Assembly: GCA_016196755.1 (NCBI GenBank)
Contig: JACPXC010000046.1
Span: 124,001-188,000, forward strand
DNA: 64,000 bases
Origin: Elusimicrobiota bacterium
Lineage (GTDB): Bacteria; Elusimicrobiota; Elusimicrobia; UBA1565
Reading direction: 5' to 3'
Both the position numbers and the translations under genes were made by a program. Position 1 is the stretch's first letter; each line of letters opens with the position of its first letter. Of this stretch, positions 55,435 to 63,737 are shown piece by piece. A model generated the notes under the pieces. The model did no database searches and was not told the DNA's origin. It saw nothing but the letters and a program-made list of their open reading frames with translations.

Positions 55435-57882
55435 CTAGAGCGCTCCCACGGCTTGCGCGAACTCGCGCGCGGTCTGAAAGCGCTGGTCCGGCCGGGCGTG
55501 CAGGGCACGGCGCAGGACGGCGTCGGTGACTGGCGGCAGAGACGGCATGCGCTCGCAGGGCGGCGTGAACTGCATGCGCTGCTTCTGGCCGAGCCCGTCG
55601 GGGCCCGGGAACGGGACGCTGCCGGTGACGATCTCGTAGAAGCAGGCTCCCAAGGCGTAGACGTCGGAGGCCGCCGAGACGCTGCCCAGCTCCTGTTCCG
55701 GCGGCATGTAGGCCGGCGAACCCCAGCAGGCCGCGTTGGTCTGCTTGGAAGCCGAGAGGCGCGCCTGGTGGGCCAGGCCGAAGTCCATCACCAGGACCTT
55801 CCCGTCGTTTTGGACCATGATGTTGGCGGGCTTGAGGTCGCGATGGATGACGCGCCCGGCGTGGGCGTGGTCGATCGCCTCCGCCGCCTGCCGCACGACG
55901 GCCTGGGCGTCGCGCAGCGGCAGGTGCCCGAAGTCGGCCAGCAGGTCGCTCAAGGTGCGTCCGTCGACGTACTCGAAGACGAGGAGCAGGTCGTCGCCGT
56001 CGCTGACCACGGTATGGATCTGGACGATGTTGGGATGCTTGAGCCCGGCGACCAACTGGGCCTCCTGCAGGAGCTGCGAGGCGGGCTCGGCGCGCCCGCG
56101 CGAGTACTGGCGCAGCATCTTGATCGCCACCGTCCGCTTGAGGGTGAGGTCCTGGGCCTTGAAGACCACGCCCATCGTCCCGCGTCCCAGCTCGGACTCG
56201 ATCATGTAGTTGCCGGCCAGCAGGGCGCCGGGACCGAGGGTCTGGGAGGCCGAGGGCGGCGCGCTCCGGGGCGCCCGCTCGGGGATGACGATCTCCGCGT
56301 CGGACTCCGCGGGATGGGCCTCGCGCCGTTGGGGGACGGCCTCCGGACGCCGGCGGCGCAGGGCGAAGAGCACGAGCCCGACGGAGGTCAGCGCGGCACC
56401 CGCCGCCGCAAGGCTGACGCGCAGGGGGTCGGAGGGCGCCGCCGCGGCGGCGGTGCGCTCGCCCCCGCCGGCGGTCTCGGCGAAGGCCACCAGCGGGTCG
56501 GCGTCCTCCGCCAGCGCCGCCAGCCGCGCCGACACCGGCGCGAAGCGCTCATCGAGCGCGGCGGCCTGCGCGGCCTCCGCCTGCGCCTCGACGCGGCGCT
56601 TGAGGCCGGCTAACGCGTAGGCCCGCGCCCAATGGCCCAGGGCGCTTTGCGGCATGAGCCGCAGCGAGAGCTCGGTGTCCCGCAGGGCCCCGGCGTAGTC
56701 GCCCAGCCGGTCGCGGGCCGTGGCGCGGAGGTTCAAGGCGCCCACGTGGTTCGGGGAGAACTCGAGCAGGCGCGTCGCCTCCCCCTCGGCTTCCGAGAAC
56801 CGCCCGCCCTTGAGCAGGGCCTCGGTCAGCAGGAGGCGCGGCGCCGGGTTGGCGGGCTCGGCGCGCACGGCCTTCTGGAGTGTGGCCACGGCCCGGACCT
56901 TGTCGCCCACGCGGGCCTGCTCCTGGGCGCTGCGCATCAGGATCGCCGCGGTCTCCGCCGGCGCGGCCTCGGCGGGGGCGGGCTCCTCGTAGCGGGCCGC
57001 CCGCACCCCGGCCGGGCGCGCGGTCGTCCCCCAGGGGAGCGGCACCCGATAGCCGGTGGGGGCCACCTTGTTCTGCGCCAGCATCAGGAGGTCCTTGGCG
57101 TTGACGTGGCCGGGATCGAGCTTCAAGGCGCGGTTGAGGTCGGCGGCGGCCTGCGGGGTCCGTCCGAGGTTGAGGTTGGCGGCGCCGCGCAGATAGTAGA
57201 GGTCGGGGTTGTCCGAGCCGCCGCCGATCGCCGCCCCGAAGAGCCGGTCGGCCCGGGGATAGTCTCCCTGCCGCAGAGCGATGACGCCGTCGACCATGTT
57301 CACGCCCGGGTCGTTGGGAAAGCGCTCCTGAAGGCGGTCCGCGGCGTCCTCGGTGCGCTGGTCGATAGGCTCGTCGGAGAAGGCGCGCTCCGCCGCGCCG
57401 CGGAAGGCGTCCCGGTCCGCGAGGCTCATGGCCTGCGGGTAGACCAGCGCGGGGGCAGCCGCCACCGCCGCCGGCGGCGCCTCCACCGGGGCATCCTCGC
57501 GAGGAGGCGCGGCCGGAGCCTCCGCGCGCAGCAACTCGATCTTGCCGCTAAGCCGGGCGCGGAGGTCCGGGTCCACGGCGCCGGCCAGCTCCTCCTCGAG
57601 CTGATCGATATGCGCGGCCTGCTGGACCCGCGGGTCATGGAGCGACGGCTCCACACCCATCTCTTTGTAGAGCTCTTGGATGTCGGTGAGGTGGCGGCGC
57701 CTGGCCTCGCGGTCGGGGGCGTTCGCCATCGCCTGGATCAAGGCCGCGAGGCGCTGCTTGCGCTCCACCGCCTGGACCGCGGTCGTCAGCGCTCCCACCG
57801 ACAGGCCGATGTCCCCGGCGGCGGGCGCCGGCCATGACAGCGACAGGAGGAGCGCCCACCACCCAAGCGCGGATGCCGTCAT
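55435..57882 (-). CDS. TPR-containing membrane Ser/Thr protein kinase
   Basis: About 815 aa. The start is ATG 57882 or 57903; both begin a hydrophobic signal or anchor. Helical region to 120, TPR repeats at about 180-270 and 340-470 (LYYLRGAANLNLGRTPQAAA, ALNLRATARDRLGDYAGALR), membrane helix near 518-535, then a C-terminal Hanks-type kinase: GRGTMGVVFKA, VAIKML, HRDLKPANIM, MDFGLA and SPAYMPPEQ. All catalytic residues are present. The TPR part lies outside the membrane if the topology is as for other PknB-like kinases, so it may sense envelope proteins. Divergent from a histidine kinase gene. Confidence 0.88.
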   Translation of the reverse strand: MTASALGWWALLLSLSWPAPAAGDIGLSVGALTTAVQAVERKQRLAALIQAMANAPDREARRRHLTDIQELYKEMGVEPSLHDPRVQQAAHIDQLEEELAGAVDPDLRARLSGKIELLRAEAPAAPPREDAPVEAPPAAVAAAPALVYPQAMSLADRDAFRGAAERAFSDEPIDQRTEDAADRLQERFPNDPGVNMVDGVIALRQGDYPRADRLFGAAIGGGSDNPDLYYLRGAANLNLGRTPQAAADLNRALKLDPGHVNAKDLLMLAQNKVAPTGYRVPLPWGTTARPAGVRAARYEEPAPAEAAPAETAAILMRSAQEQARVGDKVRAVATLQKAVRAEPANPAPRLLLTEALLKGGRFSEAEGEATRLLEFSPNHVGALNLRATARDRLGDYAGALRDTELSLRLMPQSALGHWARAYALAGLKRRVEAQAEAAQAAALDERFAPVSARLAALAEDADPLVAFAETAGGGERTAAAAAPSDPLRVSLAAAGAALTSVGLVLFALRRRRPEAVPQRREAHPAESDAEIVIPERAPRSAPPSASQTLGPGALLAGNYMIESELGRGTMGVVFKAQDLTLKRTVAIKMLRQYSRGRAEPASQLLQEAQLVAGLKHPNIVQIHTVVSDGDDLLLVFEYVDGRTLSDLLADFGHLPLRDAQAVVRQAAEAIDHAHAGRVIHRDLKPANIMVQNDGKVLVMDFGLAHQARLSASKQTNAACWGSPAYMPPEQELGSVSAASDVYALGACFYEIVTGSVPFPGPDGLGQKQRMQFTPPCERMPSLPPVTDAVLRRALHARPDQRFQTAREFAQAVGAL

Positions 57883-57994
57883 GATTATAAGGATAGACCC
57901 CATCCCCGCGGGATTCAAGTGCCATTGGGCCCGCATTGATCGCATGTCCCGGTCGGAGTCAGGAGGTCTGGAATCTGATACCATCCGCCGCGGT

Positions 57995-59647
57995 ATGCGT
58001 CCTCCCTCGCTCGAGTCCCTGCCGTTGCGCTTCCAGGTATTCGGGGCATTCTTCCTGCTGCAGGCCGTGGTCCTCATCGGCAGTTTCGCGGCCCTCCACC
58101 GCATGGAGCGGAACCTGGTCGATGCCGAGTTGGAGAAGGCGCTGGCCTCCGCCCTGGCCACGGCCGACGAGCACTTGGACCAGGTCATGGAGAGGATCGG
58201 CGGCCGGGTCCGAAAGACCAACGAGAGCCCCGGGCAATGGACTCGCTTTCGCGAAGTCCATCGGACGCAAGCCGAGGGCCGCTTCTTCGCCAGGCTCAAA
58301 AGCCGGATCGGGGCCGACCATCTCTTCGTCCTGGACCGGGAGGGACGGATCCTCTCCGCGACCACGGGGAAGACCGCGCCCGACCCGTCGGCCCGCGACT
58401 TGCCTCCCATCCGCCAGGCCATCAACGGACGCGAGGCCCGTGGGACGCACGCCTACATGGGCAGGCTCTGGGACATCATCGCCGTCCCGGCCCCCGACCC
58501 GGAGCGGCTCGTACTCGCGGCCTTCCTCGGTCAGGACGAGCGCCGCGCCCGGAGGATATCGAAGATCGCCGGGATCCCGATCGCGCTGAGCGATGGGAAG
58601 AGCGTCGTCGTTTCCGCCATGGAGTCGGGGCTCCAGGAGGCCTTCCAGAGCGAGCTGCCGACTTTCCTCCCCGAGCGGCTCGGCGTCTTCGACGTGGCCG
58701 GAGAGCGCTACGCGACCCACTCCCGGCCCATCTCCGAGACCGTCCGGATCCACGTCATGACCTCCTGGGACAAGGTCGCCGGGCCCCTGGGAAGGCTCAA
58801 GCGCTACCTGGTCCTGCTGGGAGCGCTCAGCCTGTCGCTCTCCATCCTTCTGGGCTACCTCATCGCCCGCGGGATCACGGCGGCCATCCAGGCGCTGGTG
58901 GACCGGCTGCGGGACTCCAACGCGAAGCTCGACGACCTCAACCGGTTCAAGGACCGCTTCTTCGCCATGGTGGCGCACGACCTGCAGAATCCCCTGAGCT
59001 CCATCCTGGGATACGCGGAGTTCCTCGAGAAAGACCCCAAAAACGCCAGGGTTCCGGAATGGGCCGGGGTGCTCCGGCGCTCCGCGGAGATCCTGGGCTT
59101 CCTGACCGCCGACCTCGTGGACTTCACCGCCATGGAGTCCGGGAAACTGCGCATGAAGATCGACGCCATGGACCTCTCCGAGGTGGTCCGCGACGTCGAG
59201 CGCGTGCTGTCCTTCAAGGCGGCCCACCGGCAAGTCGCCTTCTCGATCGACGGGCTGCCCGCCGCCCTGCCCATGCGCGGGGACCCCCGCCGGCTCGCCC
59301 AGCTGCTCCAGAACCTCTGCTCCAACGCGATCCAATACACGCCCATCGGCGGCTCCGTCTCGGTGAGCCTGCGGCCCGGCGCCTCCGAGGTGGAGATCGC
59401 GGTCCGGGACACGGGCATCGGGATAGCCCCGGAGGACCTTCCCCGCATCTTCGGGGAGTTCTTCCAGGCCAAGAACGCGACCCAGATGCGCGCCGGGGGC
59501 TTCGGCCTGGGCCTGAGCATCGTCCAGGAGATCGTCAAGGCCCACGGCGGACGGATAGCGGTCGAGAGCGTCTTGGGCCGCGGCTCGGTCTTCACCGTGC
59601 GCCTCCCGACGGGAACGCGCCAAGCCTTGTCAGACCAGGTCGTTTAG
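57995..59647 (+). CDS. Membrane sensor histidine kinase
   Basis: A 550-aa protein. Membrane helix at 13-33, a periplasmic sensor of about 240 residues (possibly a dCache- or CHASE-like fold; DHLFVLDREGRILSAT), second helix around 275-297, then HisKA with MVAHDLQNPLSSILGYAEF, and HATPase with NLCSNAIQYTP, DTGIGI and GGFGLGLSIV. The partner is the OmpR-type regulator 17 nt downstream. It is divergent from the TPR kinase gene. Confidence 0.92.
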   Translation: MRPPSLESLPLRFQVFGAFFLLQAVVLIGSFAALHRMERNLVDAELEKALASALATADEHLDQVMERIGGRVRKTNESPGQWTRFREVHRTQAEGRFFARLKSRIGADHLFVLDREGRILSATTGKTAPDPSARDLPPIRQAINGREARGTHAYMGRLWDIIAVPAPDPERLVLAAFLGQDERRARRISKIAGIPIALSDGKSVVVSAMESGLQEAFQSELPTFLPERLGVFDVAGERYATHSRPISETVRIHVMTSWDKVAGPLGRLKRYLVLLGALSLSLSILLGYLIARGITAAIQALVDRLRDSNAKLDDLNRFKDRFFAMVAHDLQNPLSSILGYAEFLEKDPKNARVPEWAGVLRRSAEILGFLTADLVDFTAMESGKLRMKIDAMDLSEVVRDVERVLSFKAAHRQVAFSIDGLPAALPMRGDPRRLAQLLQNLCSNAIQYTPIGGSVSVSLRPGASEVEIAVRDTGIGIAPEDLPRIFGEFFQAKNATQMRAGGFGLGLSIVQEIVKAHGGRIAVESVLGRGSVFTVRLPTGTRQALSDQVV

Positions 59648-59664
59648 GTTAAGCTGGACGTGCC

Positions 59665-60366
59665 GTGGCTCCAGCCAAGCAGGGAAGCATCCTGGTCGTC
59701 GATGACGATCCTTTCATCATCGACATCGTCTCCAAGGCCCTGGGCGACGAGGGCTTCGAGGTCCACGCGGCCAAGAGCGTGTTCCAGGCCCGCGGCTCCC
59801 TGGAGCGCGTCCAGCCTTGCCTGGTGGTCCTGGACCGGCGCCTTCCCGGCGGGGACGGTGTGGAGCTCTGCAAGGAGATACGCTCCAACCCGAGGTTCGC
59901 CGCCCTCCCGGTGCTGTTCCTGACGTCCAAGCGCAGCGTGGCCGACAAGCTCGTGGGCCTGAGCGTGGGAGCCGACGACTACCTGCCCAAACCCTTCAGC
60001 CCCGACGAGCTGGTCCTGCGGGTGAAAGCCATCCTGCGCAGGACCCGCGCGGGCCTCGAACCCGCGACTCGCCTGAGATCCGGGGACGTGGAGCTCGACG
60101 CCGACGCCCGCAAGGCCACCTTGCGCGGCAAAGACCTCCGGCTCACGCCCCGGGAGTTCGAGCTCCTTTCCGCCTTCCTGGAGGGCCGCGGCCGGGCGCT
60201 CTCGCGCGGCTTCCTCCTGGAGCGGATCTGGGGCGCCGAGAGCCTCACGGTCACCCCGCACGTCCTCGAGGTGCTGGTCAGCACCCTGCGCGCCAAGCTC
60301 GGGGGCGCATGCAAGCAGCTCGTCAACGTCCTCAACCACGGCTACCGCTGGGAAGACCCCGGCTGA
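59665..60366 (+). CDS. OmpR/PhoB-family response regulator
   Basis: A 233-aa regulator with GTG start. The receiver has VVDDDPFIIDIV, LVVLDRRLPGG and DDYLPKPFSPDEL with all phosphorylation residues. The C-terminal winged helix follows (DLRLTPREFELLSAFLEG, LSRGFLLERIWG, HVLEVLVSTLRAKL). It is the likely partner of the kinase before it. The downstream small secreted protein and exporter are possible targets. Confidence 0.95.
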   Translation: MAPAKQGSILVVDDDPFIIDIVSKALGDEGFEVHAAKSVFQARGSLERVQPCLVVLDRRLPGGDGVELCKEIRSNPRFAALPVLFLTSKRSVADKLVGLSVGADDYLPKPFSPDELVLRVKAILRRTRAGLEPATRLRSGDVELDADARKATLRGKDLRLTPREFELLSAFLEGRGRALSRGFLLERIWGAESLTVTPHVLEVLVSTLRAKLGGACKQLVNVLNHGYRWEDPG

Positions 60367-60433
60367 AGTCCCCCGCCCTCCTGAGCCGGTCCTGAGCCGC
60401 GGCTGATCCGATCCGGAGCACGGCCTGCTACCC

Positions 60434-60476
60434 TTGCGTCTAAGGCGATCCCTCAGGGATCGCGATTAAGACGCAA
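60434..60476 (+). promoter_or_regulatory. Two-part hairpin in the 5' region of the small secreted protein gene
   Basis: Outer stem TTGCGTCT/AGACGCAA and inner stem CGATCCCT/AGGGATCG with a 1-nt loop, ending 2 nt before GGAGG (60478-60482). In the mRNA it would be a long stem next to the ribosome site; it could instead be an operator or the terminator of the regulator gene. Confidence 0.5.
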
Positions 60477-60488
60477 CGGAGGCAGACC

Positions 60489-60863
60489 ATGAAGATCGGA
60501 AAATCGAAGGGAGTCCGGTTGGCGGCGCTGACGGCGGCCCTGTTGGGGACGCTCGGCGCCATGTCGTCGTCGGCTGGGGCCCCCCCCCAGGCGCTGTTCG
60601 TGGAGTCCGGGCCCGGCCTCGGGGGCTGCTACAAGGTGTTTACCGCAAGCCGGTGGGCCGGAGCGATCACCAAGGCCAAGGTCACCGAAGGCGTGCAGCA
60701 GATCACCCTCCCGGCCGCCGCTTACGCCTGGAGAGGGGGGGTGGCCAAGTTCTCGGGCAAAGTCAAGTTGCTGGAGAAATGCTCCTCCTCGAAGGTGATC
60801 AAGGAGAGCCAGTACCTGAAGGGCTACACGCTGGGGGCCGGCAACGTCCTTACCTTGCAGTAG
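60489..60863 (+). CDS. Small exported protein of unknown function
   Basis: A 124-aa protein with signal peptide (1-29, cleavage after SSAG) and a mature part of about 95 residues with two Cys (GGCYKVF and EKCSSSK) that may form a disulfide. Strand-like sequence (KVTEGVQQITLPAAAYAWRG) suggests a small beta-sandwich. No family recognised. GGAGG lies 6 nt before the ATG. Confidence 0.75.
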   Translation: MKIGKSKGVRLAALTAALLGTLGAMSSSAGAPPQALFVESGPGLGGCYKVFTASRWAGAITKAKVTEGVQQITLPAAAYAWRGGVAKFSGKVKLLEKCSSSKVIKESQYLKGYTLGAGNVLTLQ

Positions 60864-60876
60864 ACGTCACGGCACC

Positions 60877-60904
60877 GGGGCGGGCGGGGGATTCCGCCCG
60901 CCCC
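60877..60904. repeat. GC-rich hairpin between the small secreted protein and the receiver/membrane gene
   Basis: An 11-bp stem GGGGCGGGCGG/CCGCCCGCCCC with 6-nt loop, 14 nt after the stop codon. There is no T-run, and it ends 4 nt before the next gene's GGGAGG. Confidence 0.6.
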
Positions 60905-60919
60905 GGCGGGAGGATGGAC

Positions 60920-61999
60920 ATGAAACGCTTGCTGCTGGTCGACGACTGTCCCGAAAGGTGCGTGCCGCTCCGGGCATTCTTCCAGCGCCGGGGCTTCGAG
61001 GTGGCCACGGCCGGGTTCGGGAGGATGGCCTTCGAGGAGAGCCAGCGCACTCCTCCTGACGCGATGATCCTGGACCTGATACTCCCCGATATCCACGGCG
61101 TCGAGCTCTGCCGGAAGCTGCGCGAGAGCCCAAAGACGCGGCATGCCCCCATCCTCCTGGTCACCGCGTTCAAGGCGGGTCCGGCGGACAGGATCGCGGG
61201 CCTGCGCTCGGGCGCCGACGACTTCCTCTGCGCGCCGTTCACTCTCGAGGAGCTATCGGAGCGCCTCCACGCGGCGCTGCGCCGCGCCGCGCCCGCGCCC
61301 CGGCCCGCGGGACTCGAGCTCGCCCTCGCCGGTCTGCTGGTCCCGGAAACGAAGCCGGAGCCGCCCCTCCCGGAGTTTCTGCCCGCCGCGGGAGTCGAAG
61401 CGCTGCGAGACGCTCCGGCGCTGGCGCGCCGGCTGGTTCTGGAGCCCGTCCGGGCGCTCGAAGGCCTCGAGGAGGACAGGGACCATGCGCCCGCCCTCTG
61501 CCTGCTCGGCGCGACCGGGCTGCTGGAGGGCCTGGCCCTGATCGGAGCCGCGCCGGCGGGAGCGGCGTGGCTGCCCCTGCTGCTGCTGGGATTCTCCGGC
61601 GCCTGGCTCTCCTGGCTCGCGCTCTCGAGCTGCGCCTTCATCGCCCTGCCTTTCATGGGCTCGGAGGCTTCCTGGCGGAGGATATCGACCATCGCGGCCT
61701 GCGCCGGGGTCCCCCGGCTCCTGGGCGCGGCGCTCTCCATAACCTACGCGGCCACGGCGGCCGCGCAGGGAGCCTCGGAGTTCCACGCCTTCTCGACCGG
61801 CTTCGACCTCGTCGCGGCCGCCCCCGTCGCGGGCCTGGGAGCCTGGGTCTCGCGCATCGGCTTGATCGACGCCTGGTGGGCGGGCCTGAGCGCCTGGGGC
61901 TTGACCGCGGGCTGCCGCGTGCCGGCCGGCCGGCGAAGGTCCTTCATGGCCCTCGTGGGAAGCCTGGCCCTCGTCCTGGGCCTGGCTACGGGGTACTGA
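60920..61999 (+). CDS. Receiver domain fused to a Yip1-like integral membrane domain
   Basis: A 359-aa protein from ATG 60920, 6 nt after GGGAGG. Residues 1-120 form a receiver: LLLVDDCPE, AMILDLILPDIHG with the phospho-acceptor Asp, ILLVTAFKAG, but the conserved Lys is replaced (DDFLCAPF). Residues about 175-355 carry five membrane segments (LGATGLLEGLALIG, LLLLGFSGAWLSWLAL, FDLVAAAPVAGLGAWVS) like the Yip1 family. It lies 2 nt before the exporter adaptor gene, so it may control or anchor the exporter. The fusion is unusual. Confidence 0.75.
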   Translation: MKRLLLVDDCPERCVPLRAFFQRRGFEVATAGFGRMAFEESQRTPPDAMILDLILPDIHGVELCRKLRESPKTRHAPILLVTAFKAGPADRIAGLRSGADDFLCAPFTLEELSERLHAALRRAAPAPRPAGLELALAGLLVPETKPEPPLPEFLPAAGVEALRDAPALARRLVLEPVRALEGLEEDRDHAPALCLLGATGLLEGLALIGAAPAGAAWLPLLLLGFSGAWLSWLALSSCAFIALPFMGSEASWRRISTIAACAGVPRLLGAALSITYAATAAAQGASEFHAFSTGFDLVAAAPVAGLGAWVSRIGLIDAWWAGLSAWGLTAGCRVPAGRRRSFMALVGSLALVLGLATGY

Positions 62000-62001
62000 A
62001 C

Positions 62002-63042
62002 ATGACCCCTCTACGGAAGCGCGGCCTGGCCTTGGCCTCGGCGCTGGCCGCGGCCCTGGCGCTCAACGTGGGCCGGGACCGGCGCTGGACCGCGGGCGCC
62101 TATGACTGGCGGCCCGTGGTCCGACGGGATCTGGCGCGCACGATCCAATGCCCCGGCGTGGCGGAGGCCGCGCGCGTGGCGACGCTCAAGTCCGCGCTCA
62201 GCGAGCCGGTCGCGGGCAAGCACGCCCGGGAAGGGGCGCGGGTGCACGAGGGGCAGGTCCTGCTGGAACTGGGCCAGAAGAACGTCCGGCTCGAGTTCGA
62301 TCAGAAGGAGGCGGCGTTCCGCGGCGCCCAATCGGACCTGCACCGGGCGGGCAAGGAGCGCACCATCCAGGAGTCGCTGTTCAAGAAGCAGGCCGTGCCC
62401 AAGAGGAACGTGGAGGACGCCCGAGCCGCCCTCCAGAGAGCCGACTACCAATACCGCCTCGCCAGGCAGGAGTCCCTCCTGGCCGGGGAGCGGCTGGAGG
62501 GAGCCCGTATCCTGGCCCCCTTCGCCGGGGTCGTCCTCAAGGACCTCGTGGGCGAAAGCGACAAGGTCCGGGCGGACCAGGAGCTCTTCCTCGTCGGGGA
62601 CGTCTCCCGCTTCCGGGTGCGGGCCAAGGTCGACGAGCTCGACGCTCCCAAGGTCCGGCCCGGGCAAAGGGCGACGATCCTGGTAGACGCCTACCCGGGG
62701 AAGACGCTGTCCGGGAGGGTCCTCTCGATCGCCCCGCAGGCCGAGCGCGACGGCTTCGCCAGGCTGGAACTGCTCGTCGAGGTCGAGGACGCGGCCGGCG
62801 TAGAACTCAAGCACAACCTGTCGGTCGAGGTCCGAGTCGAGGTGGAGCGCATCGCCGGCGCCTACTCGGTGCCCTTGGCCGCCCTGCGGGCCGCGGAGGG
62901 CTCGCAGCGGGTCCTGGCGCGCGGCGCGGGGGGAAGGTTCGCCTGGCGCGAGCTCGAGCTCGGCCGGGTCGCGGGCGAGGACATCGAGGTCCTGCGCGGC
63001 GTGCGCAAGGGCGACGAGGTCGCGGTCCCGAGGGGATCATGA
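62002..63042 (+). CDS. Efflux adaptor (MacA/HlyD-type membrane fusion protein)
   Basis: A 346-aa protein with N-terminal anchor (about 6-24), a lipoyl-like half (SALSEPVAGKHAREGARVHE), a long hairpin coiled coil (about 95-160), LAPFAGVVLKDLVGESDKV, and a beta-barrel/MP region (YSVPLAALRAAEGSQRV). This is the usual MacA order. It would link the inner-membrane transporter to an outer-membrane channel. Its stop overlaps the ATPase start as ATGA. Confidence 0.92.
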   Translation: MTPLRKRGLALASALAAALALNVGRDRRWTAGAYDWRPVVRRDLARTIQCPGVAEAARVATLKSALSEPVAGKHAREGARVHEGQVLLELGQKNVRLEFDQKEAAFRGAQSDLHRAGKERTIQESLFKKQAVPKRNVEDARAALQRADYQYRLARQESLLAGERLEGARILAPFAGVVLKDLVGESDKVRADQELFLVGDVSRFRVRAKVDELDAPKVRPGQRATILVDAYPGKTLSGRVLSIAPQAERDGFARLELLVEVEDAAGVELKHNLSVEVRVEVERIAGAYSVPLAALRAAEGSQRVLARGAGGRFAWRELELGRVAGEDIEVLRGVRKGDEVAVPRGS

Positions 63043-63737
63043 GCGAGGCCGCTCCGCTCTTGGAGCTTCAAGGGGCCGCGAAGACCCACCGGCTCGACGG
63101 CCGGGAGATCGCGGCGCTGAGCCCGGTCAGCCTCCAGGTCGCGCGCGGGGAGTTCCTGGCCGTCGTGGGCCCCTCCGGCTCCGGCAAGTCCACGCTGTTG
63201 AGCTTGCTCGGCTGCCTGGAGCGCCCCTCCTCGGGCAGGCTGCTGATCCTGGGCCGCGACGTCTCCCGCCTCGACGACGACCAACTCTCCTCCCTGCGCG
63301 CGCGCGCCATCGGCTTCGTCTTCCAGTCTTTCAGCCTGTTGCCCTCCCGCGACGCCCTGGACAACGTCCTTCTCGGCGCCCTCTACTCGGGCCTCCCGGC
63401 GCCCGAGCGCCGAGCCGCGTCCCTGCTGACGTCTCTCGGGCTCGGCCACCGCCTGGGCCACAAGCCCTCCATGCTCTCCGGCGGTGAGCGCCAGCGGGTC
63501 GCCATCGCCCGGGCCCTGATGAACGGCCCCGAGCTGCTGCTGGCCGACGAGCCCACGGGCTCCCTCGACCCGGCGGCGGGCGATGCGATCCTGGCGATCC
63601 TGCGCGAGCTCAACCGGCTCGGGCATACGCTGGTCGTGGTCACGCACGACCCAAGGGTCGCGGCGCGCGCCGATCGCGTCATAGAGATGGCCGGCGGGCG
63701 CCTGGCGCGCGAGCGGACCGGGAGGGCCCTGCCGTGA
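63039..63737 (+). CDS. ABC transporter ATP-binding protein (MacB/LolD-type)
   Basis: A 232-aa ATPase. Walker A GPSGSGKST, Q-loop FVFQSFSLLP, signature LSGGERQRVAIARAL, Walker B LLLADEPTGSLD and switch His in VVVTHDPR. The PTGSLDP and LLGCLERP pattern is that of the MacB/LolD/FtsE group. It overlaps both neighbours by 4 bp. Confidence 0.96.
   Translation: MSEAAPLLELQGAAKTHRLDGREIAALSPVSLQVARGEFLAVVGPSGSGKSTLLSLLGCLERPSSGRLLILGRDVSRLDDDQLSSLRARAIGFVFQSFSLLPSRDALDNVLLGALYSGLPAPERRAASLLTSLGLGHRLGHKPSMLSGGERQRVAIARALMNGPELLLADEPTGSLDPAAGDAILAILRELNRLGHTLVVVTHDPRVAARADRVIEMAGGRLARERTGRALP

Noticed and set aside
57884-57889. TATAAT 1 nt before ATG 57882 of the TPR kinase
   Set aside because: Transcription from it would start after the ATG. 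The box may be chance within the signal-peptide codons if ATG 57903 is used, so it was not listed as a promoter.
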